Shown: one piece after another, positions 46,369 through 56,315 of the stretch
Numbering within the stretch: position 1 is the first letter of the stretch
Layout of the letters: every line of letters begins with the position of its first letter
From: Ardenticatenaceae bacterium
GTDB lineage: Bacteria > Chloroflexota > Anaerolineae > Promineifilales > Promineifilaceae
Direction of reading: 5' to 3'
NCBI GenBank assembly: GCA_020634315.1
Contig: JACKBV010000023.1
Coordinates: 11,843-75,842 of the forward strand
Length of the DNA: 64,000 bases
Position numbers and translations under genes: made by a program
Notes under the pieces: generated by a model
The model's database searches: none
What the model saw: only the letters and a program-made list of their open reading frames with translations
What the model was told of the DNA's origin: nothing

Positions 46369-46434
46369 TAAATCGGATTGTTAATCCGATAGTCGGATTA
46401 GCAATCCGACCTACGGTTTTCATTCATGGCGGTG
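46369..46434. repeat. GGTCGGATT dyad element (family B, copy 2, inverse orientation)
   Basis: Reverse-complement reading gives the same sequence as 20672-20738 with only a few changes. It lies immediately before the PspC-like gene's ribosome-binding site. The adjoining 46440-46484 also matches the left flank of copy 1, including CCTCCCGAAGG and TCTCTCCTAAAAA. Confidence 0.75.
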
Positions 46435-46527
46435 CATACCACGCATGTTGTCTCTCCTAAAAATAGCCTCCCGAAGGTTTGTTGATACGGCCGTTATTGC
46501 GCTGTTCACTTCTGGAAGGATGGAAAC

Positions 46528-46549
46528 CGTGATCCCAAACGGGATCACG
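46528..46549. other. Perfect 9-bp hairpin
   Basis: CGTGATCCC pairs with GGGATCACG around AAAC, followed by a GT-rich stretch. It is in the 341-base gap before the histidine kinase gene; it is not clearly a terminator of any gene. Confidence 0.5.
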
Positions 46550-46696
46550 TTGTTGTTGTGGTTATTTGTTTGTTAATACGCAGATATTATTATTAGGGTT
46601 GCAGCACATATTTATGAGCTAAATCTGTTATGCTATGGCATAGGATAAGGACAAGCTGTTTTCCATTTGATTTTTCGGTTTGAACATAGTTAATAC

Positions 46697-49600
46697 ATGA
46701 AACAAGGTACAATCGACTCTAATAAACCCACAATAGTAATTGCCCCGCGCTTTTTCTCTTCATTGGCAAACCAATTAAGATATGCCCCTGTCGTCCATGT
46801 TGTTTCGACGATGTTGGTCTTGGTTTTTATTTTTATGTCGCATAGTTTTGGCATTCAGAAGCAGGCTGTTGCTGTTTTGCAGCAAGATTATGGGGCGTTT
46901 GTTGCTACTGCTGTTGATGACCATATTCAACGTCAATATGAAGATTTGCAATCTCTGGCACACGTTATATCTCTGGGGCTTCTGTCCGCAGATGAACAGG
47001 TGATCATGTTGGCAAATATTCCTCAGCATTATGATGTGGGGGAGTCGGTTATGCTGGTTGTGGAGGATGGGGCTGGGGTAACGGCCGTTTACCCCCAAAA
47101 CACACTTCTCTTAGACGCATCTGTGCAACAAATGCAGCAGGCGGTGACGGACAGCGCCACGGGCATTGCCTTCGTCCCAGATATATCGTCTCCTGATGCG
47201 TATGCGTTGGTCATGGGTGCGCCTTTGCTGCGCCCGGATGACAGCCCGTATGGAATGGTTTTGTGGCGCACGGATCTCGCCTTTTTGCAAGGGATTTTAG
47301 ATAGCAGCGGCGTTAAATATGATGGGTATGCTTATTTGCTGAATCGCTCGCAGACGTTTCTCGCTTATGTGAATCAGGATGAATTGCTGGTACAGCCAAG
47401 GGCGGATCATTCTGCTGTGTCTGATTTGGTTGCGGAGACGGCGCAGCCTTGGCAACCGTGGAGCCGTCTTTTGCAGACGCAGATTTATCGGGGTTTGTTT
47501 GGGGATTGGGTGCTGCGCCAGGAAACGGCCGTTGCCAACCTCAACCTTTCCATTATCGTCGAAACCCCCATCACAACAGCCTATGCACCCATCCTGCAAA
47601 TGATATATGAGACAATCGGCTTTCTCATCGTCGTTGCCATCATCGCCCTTAGTCTCGGCTACTACTTTTCGCACAAAATCGTCATTCCACTGAGACAACT
47701 ATCAATGGCCGCTGCCCGGATAAGCGATGGAGATATGTCAGTCCAACTTGATGTAGATTCACGCAACGAATTTGGATTAGTGGCTGCCGCTTTCAATCGC
47801 ATGACTGCGCAGCTTCACGAGACAGTGAGCACACTCGAAAAGAGCGTCGAAGAACGTACCACGACAATCAACCGCCGCTCATTACAAATCCAGGCTGCTG
47901 CCGCCACCGCACGCGATGCCACCTCGGCCACAGAGTTGAACGAACTTCTAAATCGCGCCGTTAATCTGGTGCCCAGCCGCTTTGGCTATTATCATGCCGG
48001 TATATTCCTGGTTGATGAGTCTGAAAAATATGCGGTACTGCGTGCGGCAACCGGCACTGTCGGGCAAGAAATGCTGCGACGACAGCATCGCCTGTTGGTT
48101 GGCAGTGAAGGGATCGTCGGCCATGTCATTGCCACCGGCTCTCCCTACATCACCTCAGACACACATCGCGATCCCGTTTATTGGCCTAATCCGCTCCTGC
48201 CCGAAACACGTTCAGAAATGGGGCTTCCCCTTCGCGTCGGTGATCGGGTCATCGGTGCGATGAACGTACAAAGCCGCAAAACATCCGCTTTCGAAGAAGA
48301 AGATATTACCATCTTGCAAATCTTGACCGACCAACTTGCCGTCGCCATCGAAAAAACACGCCTTTTTGAAAAGACGCAGGCCATGCTGACCGAACGGCTG
48401 CACACCATTGTTTCCAACATCCCCCTCATGTTGTTTGCCTTTGACCGGCAAGGGATCATCACTGGCCGAAGGCAAAGGGTTGGCAATACTGAATGTTGAA
48501 TCTGTCAATTTTATAGGCAAGAGTGTGTTTGATATCTTTCATCAAGAGCCAATCATTTTAGGGTATGTCCACCGTGCGCTGCATGGGGAAACCATCGCCA
48601 CGACGATCAATTTGCGCAATTTCACGTGGGATGTTCGCTATATTCCGGTTTTAGATGCAGGAGGTGTCTTAACGGGTGTGATCGGCGTTGCCGCCGATAT
48701 TACAGAGCGGCGGCGTGCAGAGGAATCTTTGCGAGAGAAGGAGCGTCAACTGCGGCAAATCATTGATCTGGTGCCACATATGATTTTTGCCAGGGATATG
48801 GATGGGCGTTATTTGCTGGTGAACCAAAGTGTGGCGAATGCCTATGAAACGACGGTGGATGCGATTACGGGCAGTCGCTGTCATGAGTGGCATCGGGTGC
48901 CGGCCGAACTGAAAAAGTTCTTGCAAGATGATCAAGAGGTGATGACTACGGGGCTGGCTAAGTTTATTGCGGAAGATATGTTTACCGATGCGCAGGGTAA
49001 GCAGCATACGTTGCAAACCAGTAAGATTCCGTTGGCCTGGGATGGGGGTGTGAAAACGGCCGTTCTCGGTGTCTCTGTCGATATTACCGAACGCAAACAG
49101 GCAGAAGAAGCACTGCGGCAAGCACAAAAACTAGAAAGTTTAGGCATCCTGGCCGGTGGCGTCGCCCACGATTTCAATAATTTGCTCGTTGCCATCCTGG
49201 GGCAGACCTCCCTGGCGCTGGTACGCTTGCCCAAAGAAAGCCCGGCACGCCAGGCCATCGAAAAGGCAACCAGAGCCGCCGAACGCGCCGCTGACCTTAC
49301 CCGCCAGCTGCTCGCTTATTCCGGGCGCGGTCATTTTGAAGTACAGCCGCTCAACCTGAACACGCTGCTGCAAGAGAACCTCCATTTGTTTGAGGTCGCC
49401 GTTTCTAAAAATGTTCTATTACGCCCTGAGTTTACAGAGCCGCTTCCCCTAATTGAAGCAGACGCCGGGCAAATGCAGCAAATCATCATGAACCTTATCC
49501 TTAACGGAGCCGACGCCATTGGCAGCGAGACAGGCACTGTGACCGTTGTTACCAGCGTGCAATCCATTGATGCCAATGATCGGCGACATTGGCGCTATAC

Positions 49601-50261
49601 CGGGGAACCTCTCTCCCCCGGTCAATATGTCTCTTTAGAAGTTCACGATTCCGGGCAGGGCATGGACAGCCAGACCCTTTCCAAAATCTTCGACCCCTTT
49701 TTCACGACAAAGAAGACGGGACGTGGCCTCGGTTTAGCTGCGGTGTTGGGCATTGTGCGCGGTCATCGTGGCGGTATTCGTGTGTACAGCGAAGTCGGGA
49801 AAGGGACCACGTTTAAGATTCTCTTCCCGGCGATTGCCCAGTCATCTGCCAATGTGTCGCATGCAGAAAGCGCCGCCGAGTCAATCACCCAATCTGGCCT
49901 CATTTTGGTGATTGATGATGAGCAATCGGTGCGTGAAACCGCAGCCGATATTTTGCAGGAAGAGGGCTTTGTGGTGGTTAGTGCGGTGGATGGGCAGCAA
50001 GGGTTGGAGATGTATCAGGAGAGAATGGAGGAGATTTTGCTGGTTTTGCTCGATCTTTCCATGCCGGGACTTAGTGGTGAAGAAACTTTTCGCCATCTGC
50101 GCCAGTTAAACCCGGATGTCCATGTTATCCTTTCTTCGGGTTACAATCAGGTTGAAGCGACGCGCCATTTTGTGGGGAAGGGGCTGGCCGGTTTTTTGCA
50201 AAAACCGTATAGCGCACAGCAGTTGGCGACTGAAATTAGAAAGCGGCTGAATCTTTTGTAA
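46697..50261 (+). CDS. Hybrid sensor histidine kinase: sensor-HAMP-GAF-PAS-PAS-HisKA-HATPase-receiver (frame broken near 48460)
   Basis: Read as one gene across a short indel at about 48460, where GIIT in one frame joins LAEGKGLA in the next. Order: membrane helix (VVSTMLVLVFIFMSHSF), an extracellular Cache-like sensor of about 240 residues, a second helix (IGFLIVVAIIALSLGYY), HAMP, GAF (residues 410-560), two PAS domains, HisKA with GGVAHDFNNLL (phospho-His), HATPase with FDPFFTTKKTGRGLGLA, and a receiver with VIDDEQSVRETAADIL and phospho-acceptor LLLDLSMPG. It signals from outside to an unknown phosphotransfer partner. Confidence 0.88.
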
Positions 50262-50268
50262 CGATTGC

Positions 50269-50850
50269 TTAAATTTGCTGGAAACGCAGCAGTTGCGGAG
50301 CCTGGGTTTGTTGCTGCCCAATGCTCGCCATCATTTCGGCTTCGATGTGGGGAACGGCCGTTTCCACACCCACAAACTGTTGCAGCATCGCAAAATCACT
50401 CGGAATCACCAGCCGTTCAGTCTGAAGCTGCTCAATCTCATCCCAGGTAAACCAGGCCACTGCGCCCTCCTGCTGCTCTTGTGCCCAGCCTGAAACAACA
50501 GCCAATTCACAGACAAACAGCAAAAAATGAGCAGCTTCGGCCGTTGTCTCTTCCGCCGCCGGTGGCGTCATCACACGTTCACTCACCAGTCCGCGCAAAG
50601 CCACAAAATCTGTTTCCAGGTTTGTCTCTTCGCGCACTTCGCGCACAATAGCCTGCGATAACGTCTCGCCAAAATCCCATTTGCCGCCCACCAGCGCCCA
50701 TTGTCCATGATACGTCGCGCCGTTGCGCTGGATAAGCAAAAAGTGAGGCAGCTCCAGCTCCTTGCGCACAATCGCGACCACAACCGGGATGGGCTGCTTT
50801 TGCTGCCGCCAACGCTGCATAGAAGGGAAATTTGCTAAATCCTCAAACAT
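50269..50850 (-). CDS. NUDIX hydrolase
   Basis: About 193 residues. The NUDIX box is GGKWDFGETLSQAIVREVREETNLE (GX5EX7REUXEEXGU), with the metal-binding Glu residues intact. The family cleaves nucleoside-diphosphate compounds, such as oxidised dNTPs or NAD-type dinucleotides. The specific substrate is not clear. GGAGG lies before the ATG at 50850 with normal spacing; a GTG two codons earlier is less likely. It is convergent with the kinase gene. Confidence 0.92.
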   Translation of the reverse strand: MFEDLANFPSMQRWRQQKQPIPVVVAIVRKELELPHFLLIQRNGATYHGQWALVGGKWDFGETLSQAIVREVREETNLETDFVALRGLVSERVMTPPAAEETTAEAAHFLLFVCELAVVSGWAQEQQEGAVAWFTWDEIEQLQTERLVIPSDFAMLQQFVGVETAVPHIEAEMMASIGQQQTQAPQLLRFQQI

Positions 50851-50940
50851 CGTCACCTCCGGGTTTCATCGAAAAAACAATTTGTAAGAGATAGGAGATT
50901 GGGAATCCCGAATCGCCTATCTCCTGTCACACAGATAATC

Positions 50941-52197
50941 TTAGCCAGCCAGGGCACGCTCGTCTTTGACGATACGGCCGTCTTTCACCACCACCACAAT
51001 ATTCTCCACCCGCTCCAGCGAACGAATATCTGCCAGCGGATCGCTCTTTGTCACAATTACATCCGCCAACTTGCCCGGCGTAATCGTGCCCACGCGCTCT
51101 TCCCAACCCATACAGGCTGCGGCTACTTTTGTTGTCGCCACAAGCGCCTCCATTGGCGACATGCCAATCTGGCACATCAATCCCAATTCGCGCAGATTGG
51201 TGCCGTGCGGCATCACGCCCGCATCCGTGCCCATCGCCACACGCACGCCTGCTTTGTAGGCTTTGGCAATATTCTCGCTGTGAATTTCAATCGTTTCGCG
51301 TGCCTTGCGCACACCCCATTCCGGCATTGTCCCCTGCGTCTCTGCAATTTCCACCACAGCCAACGGCGCTAACAACGTCGGCACCAGATAGGTTCCATGC
51401 GCCAGCATCAATTCAATGGCTTCATCATCCAGGAAAATGCCATGTTCAATGGAATGAATTCCGGCACGCACTGCATTTTTAATGCCCTCGGCTCCTTGCG
51501 CGTGCGCCATCACCTTTATGCCGCGCCGATACGCCGCTTCCTGTACCATAATCTCCAACTCTTCTATGGTGAACTGCGTAAATTCAGGATGGTCGGTTGG
51601 ACTGAGCACGCCGCCAGTGGAGCAGACTTTGATCACATCTGCCCCGGCACGCAAAATTTCGCGTACTTTTTTGCGCACTTCGTCTGGGCCATCGCAACGG
51701 CCGTTTGGCCGTCCTGGGTAAGCATCCACCAAATCAAACGTCACGCCAGATGGCATCCAGCCATCACCATGCCCACCGGTAATGGTTAAGATCGAGATGC
51801 TGATTTGCATGCGTGGCCCCAATATCAGACCATGTTCCACCGCTTGTTTCACACCAGCATCTGCGCCGCCGGCATCGCGTACACTGGTGATACCGGCCAT
51901 CACCGTGTTTTTCATGTTCGCCATAGCGCTGTAAAAATTGTAAGAAAAGGGGGTCATTGCCGTTTTCAATAGATTGAAATCCCCATACATCAAATGTACG
52001 TGGGTATCAATTAGCCCTGGCAAAATAAAACCACCCTGTGCATCGACATATGTGATTTCTGCGTCAGGCAAGGGAATGTCGGCTTTGCGCCCCACTGCCT
52101 GAATCTGATTGTCCTTGATTAAAACGGCCGCATGTGGCAGCGGTTTGCCACCATTGCCATCAATCAATGTACCGTTATGAAGCATTGTGAACGCCAT
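50941..52197 (-). CDS. Metal-dependent amidohydrolase (imidazolonepropionase-like)
   Basis: 418 residues. The metal site is assembled from GLIDTHVHL (HxH), the Lys in DVIKVCSTGG, MAHAQGAEG, SIEHGIFLD and GTDAGVMPHG. It is the standard binuclear TIM-barrel amidohydrolase set. The C-terminal LADVIVTKSDPLADI is the small beta-sandwich domain. Related enzymes hydrolyse prolidase-type dipeptides or cyclic amides. GGAG lies just before the ATG at 52197. It is divergent from the methyltransferase at 52298. Confidence 0.92.
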   Translation of the reverse strand: MAFTMLHNGTLIDGNGGKPLPHAAVLIKDNQIQAVGRKADIPLPDAEITYVDAQGGFILPGLIDTHVHLMYGDFNLLKTAMTPFSYNFYSAMANMKNTVMAGITSVRDAGGADAGVKQAVEHGLILGPRMQISISILTITGGHGDGWMPSGVTFDLVDAYPGRPNGRCDGPDEVRKKVREILRAGADVIKVCSTGGVLSPTDHPEFTQFTIEELEIMVQEAAYRRGIKVMAHAQGAEGIKNAVRAGIHSIEHGIFLDDEAIELMLAHGTYLVPTLLAPLAVVEIAETQGTMPEWGVRKARETIEIHSENIAKAYKAGVRVAMGTDAGVMPHGTNLRELGLMCQIGMSPMEALVATTKVAAACMGWEERVGTITPGKLADVIVTKSDPLADIRSLERVENIVVVVKDGRIVKDERALAG

Positions 52198-52297
52198 TGG
52201 GAGACTCCTTTTTATGGGTGAACTGTTATCGATGAGAAGTGTAACGGATGTTATAATCGGCGGCGAATCTAGCAATGGGTTGAATGAGGCATCGACA

Positions 52298-53170
52298 ATG
52301 GAAGATATATCGAAAAAATTATCGCAAGCTTTATGGCGTATTTACAATCGTTCGCAACGGCCGTCTCCTTGGGCTTATGGCGGCAATCTTCCCTGGGATG
52401 ACCCGCAATTTTCGGCGCGGATGCTGCGCGAACACCTGGATGAGTCACATGGCGCTGCTTCTCGCAGCAGCAAGGAACGTGCCCTCCAGCTTAACTGGCT
52501 TTGGGATAAATTGCAATTGCAACCCGGCGGCAAAGTGCTCGATGTGACATGTGGCCCTGGCCTCTACGCGACGGATCTCGCCGCGCGTGGCTGTCATGTG
52601 ACCGGCGTTGATTTTGGCCCGGCGTCAATTGCTTATGCGCGGCAGCTTGCGGCTACGCGGCAGCTTGAAGATCGCTGCCAATTTGTGGAAGCCGATGTGC
52701 GCACCGTTGACTATGGCGGGCACGATTTTGATGCAGCTTTGTTTTTGTATGGGCAGTCAACTGTCTTTACCCGTGCCGAAACGGCGGCGCTGCTGGCAAT
52801 GGTGGCGCGGTCGCTGCGTCCGGGGGGCAAGCTGTGTGTGGAGATATTGAATCAGGACAGGATTGATAAGCGTAACAACCGCTGGTGGTACACGGATGAT
52901 ACCGGCCTTTGGGGTGATGCCCCTTATTTGCACCTGGGGGAGCGTTTTTGGTACGAGGACGAGAAACTGGTGCTGGAACGTTTCCACATTTTGCATCTAG
53001 AGACCGGGCAGTTGGATGAAATTCAGCTATGCGACCAGTCTTATGCGGTTGCCGAGATGGAAGAGATGATGCTTGAGGCTGGTTTTACGGCCGTTTCCGT
53101 CTACCCTGCCTGGGATAACCTTGCCCTATATGACCTGAACGAGTGGGTTGTGTACGTTGCCACCCGCTAA
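52298..53170 (+). CDS. Class I SAM-dependent methyltransferase
   Basis: 290 residues from the ATG at 52298; the longer frame upstream overlaps the amidohydrolase promoter. VLDVTCGPGLYATDLA is motif I and VTGVDFGPASIAYA motif II, then RPGGKLCVEIL motif IV. The C-terminal part (RWWYTDDTGLWGD, YPAWDNLALYDLNEW) is aromatic and probably builds the substrate pocket. The substrate is unknown. GAGG is present before the ATG. Confidence 0.9.
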   Translation: MEDISKKLSQALWRIYNRSQRPSPWAYGGNLPWDDPQFSARMLREHLDESHGAASRSSKERALQLNWLWDKLQLQPGGKVLDVTCGPGLYATDLAARGCHVTGVDFGPASIAYARQLAATRQLEDRCQFVEADVRTVDYGGHDFDAALFLYGQSTVFTRAETAALLAMVARSLRPGGKLCVEILNQDRIDKRNNRWWYTDDTGLWGDAPYLHLGERFWYEDEKLVLERFHILHLETGQLDEIQLCDQSYAVAEMEEMMLEAGFTAVSVYPAWDNLALYDLNEWVVYVATR

Positions 53171-53190
53171 TGCCGGTGGATGATCGACTG

Positions 53191-54248
53191 TTATTTTTGG
53201 CGCAGCAAGCTGCCCACAAACCCCAAGAAGAGACCGGCTGCCAGGCCAACTAAGGCTGTGGCCAAGGGGATGCGGCGCGATGGGGGAGGCGGGGAAACGG
53301 CCGTTGCCAGGGGCATTGGTGTGGGGTTATGAACCACCTTGGGTTCCGGTTCTGCGCCATTCACAGCTTCACGCCGCAGCACCAACGCATTATCCGCCAG
53401 CATAACGCCCCCGCCATGCTGCTTGGCAAACACTTGCGTAAACTCCGCGCCAAACATCAAGATTTGTGCCGACATGTAAATCCAAAACAGCAGCACAATC
53501 AATGAACTCGTGGCACCATAAGCAGACCCAACCGAGCTGTTGCGCAAATACAGCCCCAGCCCCCATTGCCCTATGCCAAATAACAGCGACGTTACACTGC
53601 CGCCCATCAACGCATCGCGCCAGACAATCGTTGCATCCGGCAAAGTCTTAAAGATGATGGCAAACAGCAGCGTGACGATCAGAAAGGTGATGACGAAATT
53701 CAGCGTGGGCAGCTTCCCGCCAACGGCAGGCCACCACGTCACCAGTTGTTCATCCAGGGCAACCAGCATCGCATTGGAAAATAAAGCCATCAGCAGCAAA
53801 AAGCCGATCCCCATCACCAAAAAAATGGCAAGAAAGCGCCCTTTAACCACACCGACCACACCCTGATTGGGTGGTGGCGCAATTCCCCACATCAAATTCA
53901 GCGCTGTCTTTAACTGGTTGAAAACGCCCGAAGCGCCCCAAATCAACAAGGCCGTGCTGACAATGGTTGCCACCAGCCCCGTGCTTCCTTCGCTGGCATT
54001 GCGAATCAGGTTTTGGATCACTTCTGCCCCAGCACGCCCCACGACCCCTCAATTTGTGTCACCAACTGGCCGGTAACGGCCGCTTCTCCCAAAAAATAGC
54101 CAGCTACTGCCACTGAAATCACCAGCAGCGGGGCCAGCGAAAAAATGGTGTGATAGGCCAGGGCTGCGGCCAACAGTGCCCCTTTATCCCGACCATAACC
54201 AACGCCCGTTTCTTTGATTAAAGCAAAAATTGCTTTCAGATATTTCAT
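53191..54248 (-). CDS. YihY/BrkB-family membrane protein (frame broken at 54045-54048)
   Basis: Read as one gene across a C4 tract (expected C5). The upstream frame ends at QIEG and the other resumes at VVGRAGAEVIQNL. Upstream part: AAALAYHTIFSLAPLLVISV, the signature start of the YihY family. The remainder has four more membrane segments (STALLIWGASGVFNQL, FLVMGIGFLLLMALF, FLIVTLLFAIIF) and SAYGATSSLIVLLFWIYMSAQ, which is also diagnostic. The function of the family is not settled (formerly called RNase BN). It lies six bases after the yjjX-like gene in the same operon. Confidence 0.88.
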
Positions 54249-54254
54249 AGACGC

Positions 54255-54782
54255 TCAACCCCTCTCGTATAGCTGGGCAGCCACAAATGGCGCTAAGGCG
54301 TAGGCTACCCCCAGGGCAAACGCTTCCCGGCGCATTACCAGCCCGGCTGTCAGTGCGCCTATCGCTCCCCCTTTTTGTCGCACTTCTGTTTCCCCCAACA
54401 CATCATCCATGACCGGGCCAAGCTCTTCGCCGTTCAGGATGCGCTGCGCGATGAAATTGGGCAAGGGTAGACGACCAGCGCCGCCAATCCCTTCACGGCC
54501 GTTTCCATCCACAACCACCACCCAACTATGCAACATCAATCCATTCTCATCTGGATTGACGCCACCCTCCAGGCCAATGCCCAGGTCTGCCCCAATTTGG
54601 GCGCATGCCGCCCTGGCGCGATTGCGTGCGCCAGCCAGACTTTCCGCGTCGCTCATTGGCATCGTGCTCACACCCGATGGCACAGCGACGCTCACAATGT
54701 CAGCTTCCGGCCATTGGCGCAGCACCATTTCGCGCACAGCCGCCACTTTTACCGGATTCGTTGAACCAACTGCAACTTTCAT
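54255..54782 (-). CDS. yjjX: Inosine/xanthosine triphosphatase, YjjX type (DUF84)
   Basis: 175 residues. VAVGSTNPVKVAAVREM at the N-terminus binds the nucleotide phosphates. ADLGIGLEGGVNPDE and GRLPLPNFIAQRI are typical of YjjX/DUF84 enzymes, which hydrolyse non-canonical ITP/XTP-type nucleotides to clean the pool. It lies three bases downstream of the GbsR-like regulator gene and six bases before the YihY gene, so it shares their transcript and probably their operator. Confidence 0.92.
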   Translation of the reverse strand: MKVAVGSTNPVKVAAVREMVLRQWPEADIVSVAVPSGVSTMPMSDAESLAGARNRARAACAQIGADLGIGLEGGVNPDENGLMLHSWVVVVDGNGREGIGGAGRLPLPNFIAQRILNGEELGPVMDDVLGETEVRQKGGAIGALTAGLVMRREAFALGVAYALAPFVAAQLYERG

Positions 54783-54785
54783 AGG

Positions 54786-55322
54786 CTATTCGATTTCAAT
54801 GCGTGTGACAGCGTCAAAGTCCAGAGAACCCTCGCTGCCGACCACGGTGTCCAATGCCATTTGCGCGACTTTGAAAAACGCCTGCAAATCCATCACCCGA
54901 TCCAGGTAATAACGCGCCAACTCCTGCTCTTCCGCGCATAAATCGGGTTCGGCCGTCTTTAATTTTTCTACGCTATCACTGAGCACTTGCAGGGCTACCT
55001 GTACTTCGCGTTGTTCGCGGCTTCCTAAGATATTGCGCATCACCTGCCACAGATCAGATTCAGCCATGTAATATTTTTTGCGTTCGCCGCGCATCCAGAT
55101 CTCTTTTGCCATGCCCCACCGCTCTAATGCCCGCATGTTCATGCTCACCGATCCCTTGCTGATTTCCAGGCCGTCAGCGAGTTCATCTAGCGACAGCGGT
55201 TCGGGGTTGAGCAGTAAGGTGCCGTATAGGCGGCCCATCACGTCGCTGAACCCAAAAAAACGGGCCAGGCGTCCTAATCCGGCGACGGTACTATCATTGA
55301 CAGCTAACAAGCTTTTGTGCAT
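54786..55322 (-). CDS. GbsR/MarR-type winged-helix transcriptional regulator
   Basis: 178 residues from the ATG at 55322 (MHKSLLAVND). The winged-helix domain reads LYGTLLLNPEPLSLDELADG then LEISKGSVSMNMRALERWGM, close to GbsR-type regulators. A long helical C-terminal part would dimerise. An exact 22-base palindrome lies 13 bases upstream of the ATG, making autoregulation likely. It heads an operon with yjjX and a YihY membrane protein; GbsR homologues elsewhere respond to osmolytes such as choline, which fits a membrane-stress role but is not shown here. Confidence 0.88.
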   Translation of the reverse strand: MHKSLLAVNDSTVAGLGRLARFFGFSDVMGRLYGTLLLNPEPLSLDELADGLEISKGSVSMNMRALERWGMAKEIWMRGERKKYYMAESDLWQVMRNILGSREQREVQVALQVLSDSVEKLKTAEPDLCAEEQELARYYLDRVMDLQAFFKVAQMALDTVVGSEGSLDFDAVTRIEIE

Positions 55323-55334
55323 AAAGACCACCTT

Positions 55335-55356
55335 GCGTTCAAAACGTTTTGAACGC
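55335..55356. promoter_or_regulatory. Perfect 22-bp palindromic operator before the GbsR-like gene
   Basis: Half-site GCGTTCAAAAC is followed by its exact inverse GTTTTGAACGC with no spacer. It lies directly upstream of the start codon, overlapping the ribosome-binding region, so a bound dimer would block transcription or translation. It is a good candidate for autorepression. Confidence 0.8.
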
Positions 55357-55425
55357 ACAGATTAACAAAAATCATAGAGGGCGTCAACTTCATGCCCCTG
55401 GTGTCAACCGCGGCGATAAATGCCG

Positions 55426-56227
55426 CTAAATGGGCAGCGGCCAAAGAGGGCCATGCCCTTGTCCCATTTGCCAGGTGGCTGCCCGTTGGATGGCTTGCGC
55501 GGTGAATTGGTGCGCCTGGGCAACGGCCGTTTCCATTGCCAGCCCCCGCGCTAAATATGCGGCCACAGCCGCTGACAAGGTGTCGCCGCTGCCATGTGTG
55601 TTGTCGGTGTCCACGAATGGGGAGCGAAAATGGGTGAGTTTGTCTCCGTCATACAACACATCGACGATGTCATCTCCCGCACGCCCCCCTTTGAGGAGAA
55701 CGTTTTGTGGGCCGAGGGCGTGAATGTGCTGAACGGCCGTTTCCATCTCCGCCATCGTTTGCACCGGCAAACCCGTCAACAATTCCGCTTCGCGTCGGTT
55801 TGGCGTCACCAAATTCGCCAGCGGCAGTAACAAGGCGCTGTAGGCGTCCAGCACATCTGCGGCAAACATTGCCTGTCCCTTGTGATTTACCAACACCGGA
55901 TCAATGACAATATTTGCCGGTTGGAAAAGACGCAGCGAAGCAGTCACGCTCTCAATAATTTCCGCACGCCCCAAAAAGCCGGTCTTGACGGCATGGGTGC
56001 CATAATCGGAGAGCGCCGCGTCCATTTGCGCTTGCACAAATTTGCCGGACATGAACTCGACGCCGTTGACGCTGACGCTGTTTTGCGCGGTAACGGCCGT
56101 TACCGCACACATCCCATACACGCCCAACGCCGCAAACGTGCGCATATCCGCCTGCAATCCGGCCGCGCCGCCGCTGTCAGAACCGGCAATGGTCAAAACT
56201 TTTCGGGGGAGGAGTTCGTGTATCCAT
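55426..56227 (-). CDS. thiD: Hydroxymethylpyrimidine/phosphomethylpyrimidine kinase ThiD (frame broken at 56205-56209)
   Basis: About 266 residues if read from the ATG at 56227 across a C5 run on the coding strand that should be C4, giving MDTRTPPRKVLTIAGSDSGG. A conservative alternative starts at the TTG at 56196. Motifs: GSDSGGAAGLQADM (substrate site), ALGVYGMCAVTAVTAQN, DPVLVNHKGQ and DNTHGSGDTLSAAVAA (the GxGD catalytic Asp). The enzyme phosphorylates HMP for thiamine synthesis. It follows the icd gene in the same direction, with a terminator between. Confidence 0.9.
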
Positions 56228-56233
56228 TTCTAC

Positions 56234-56265
56234 AAAAAAGCCACCAGCTGTGCCGGTGGCTTTTC
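56234..56265. terminator. Terminator between icd and thiD
   Basis: AAAAGCCACC pairs with GGTGGCTTTT around GGCACAGCT, with T-runs on both sides. It ends icd transcription just before the thiD start. Confidence 0.88.
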
Positions 56266-56315
56266 ATAATGCCGTCAGGAGGTGTATTCCTTGTCCGAAG
56301 GCTCCCTACAGCCAA

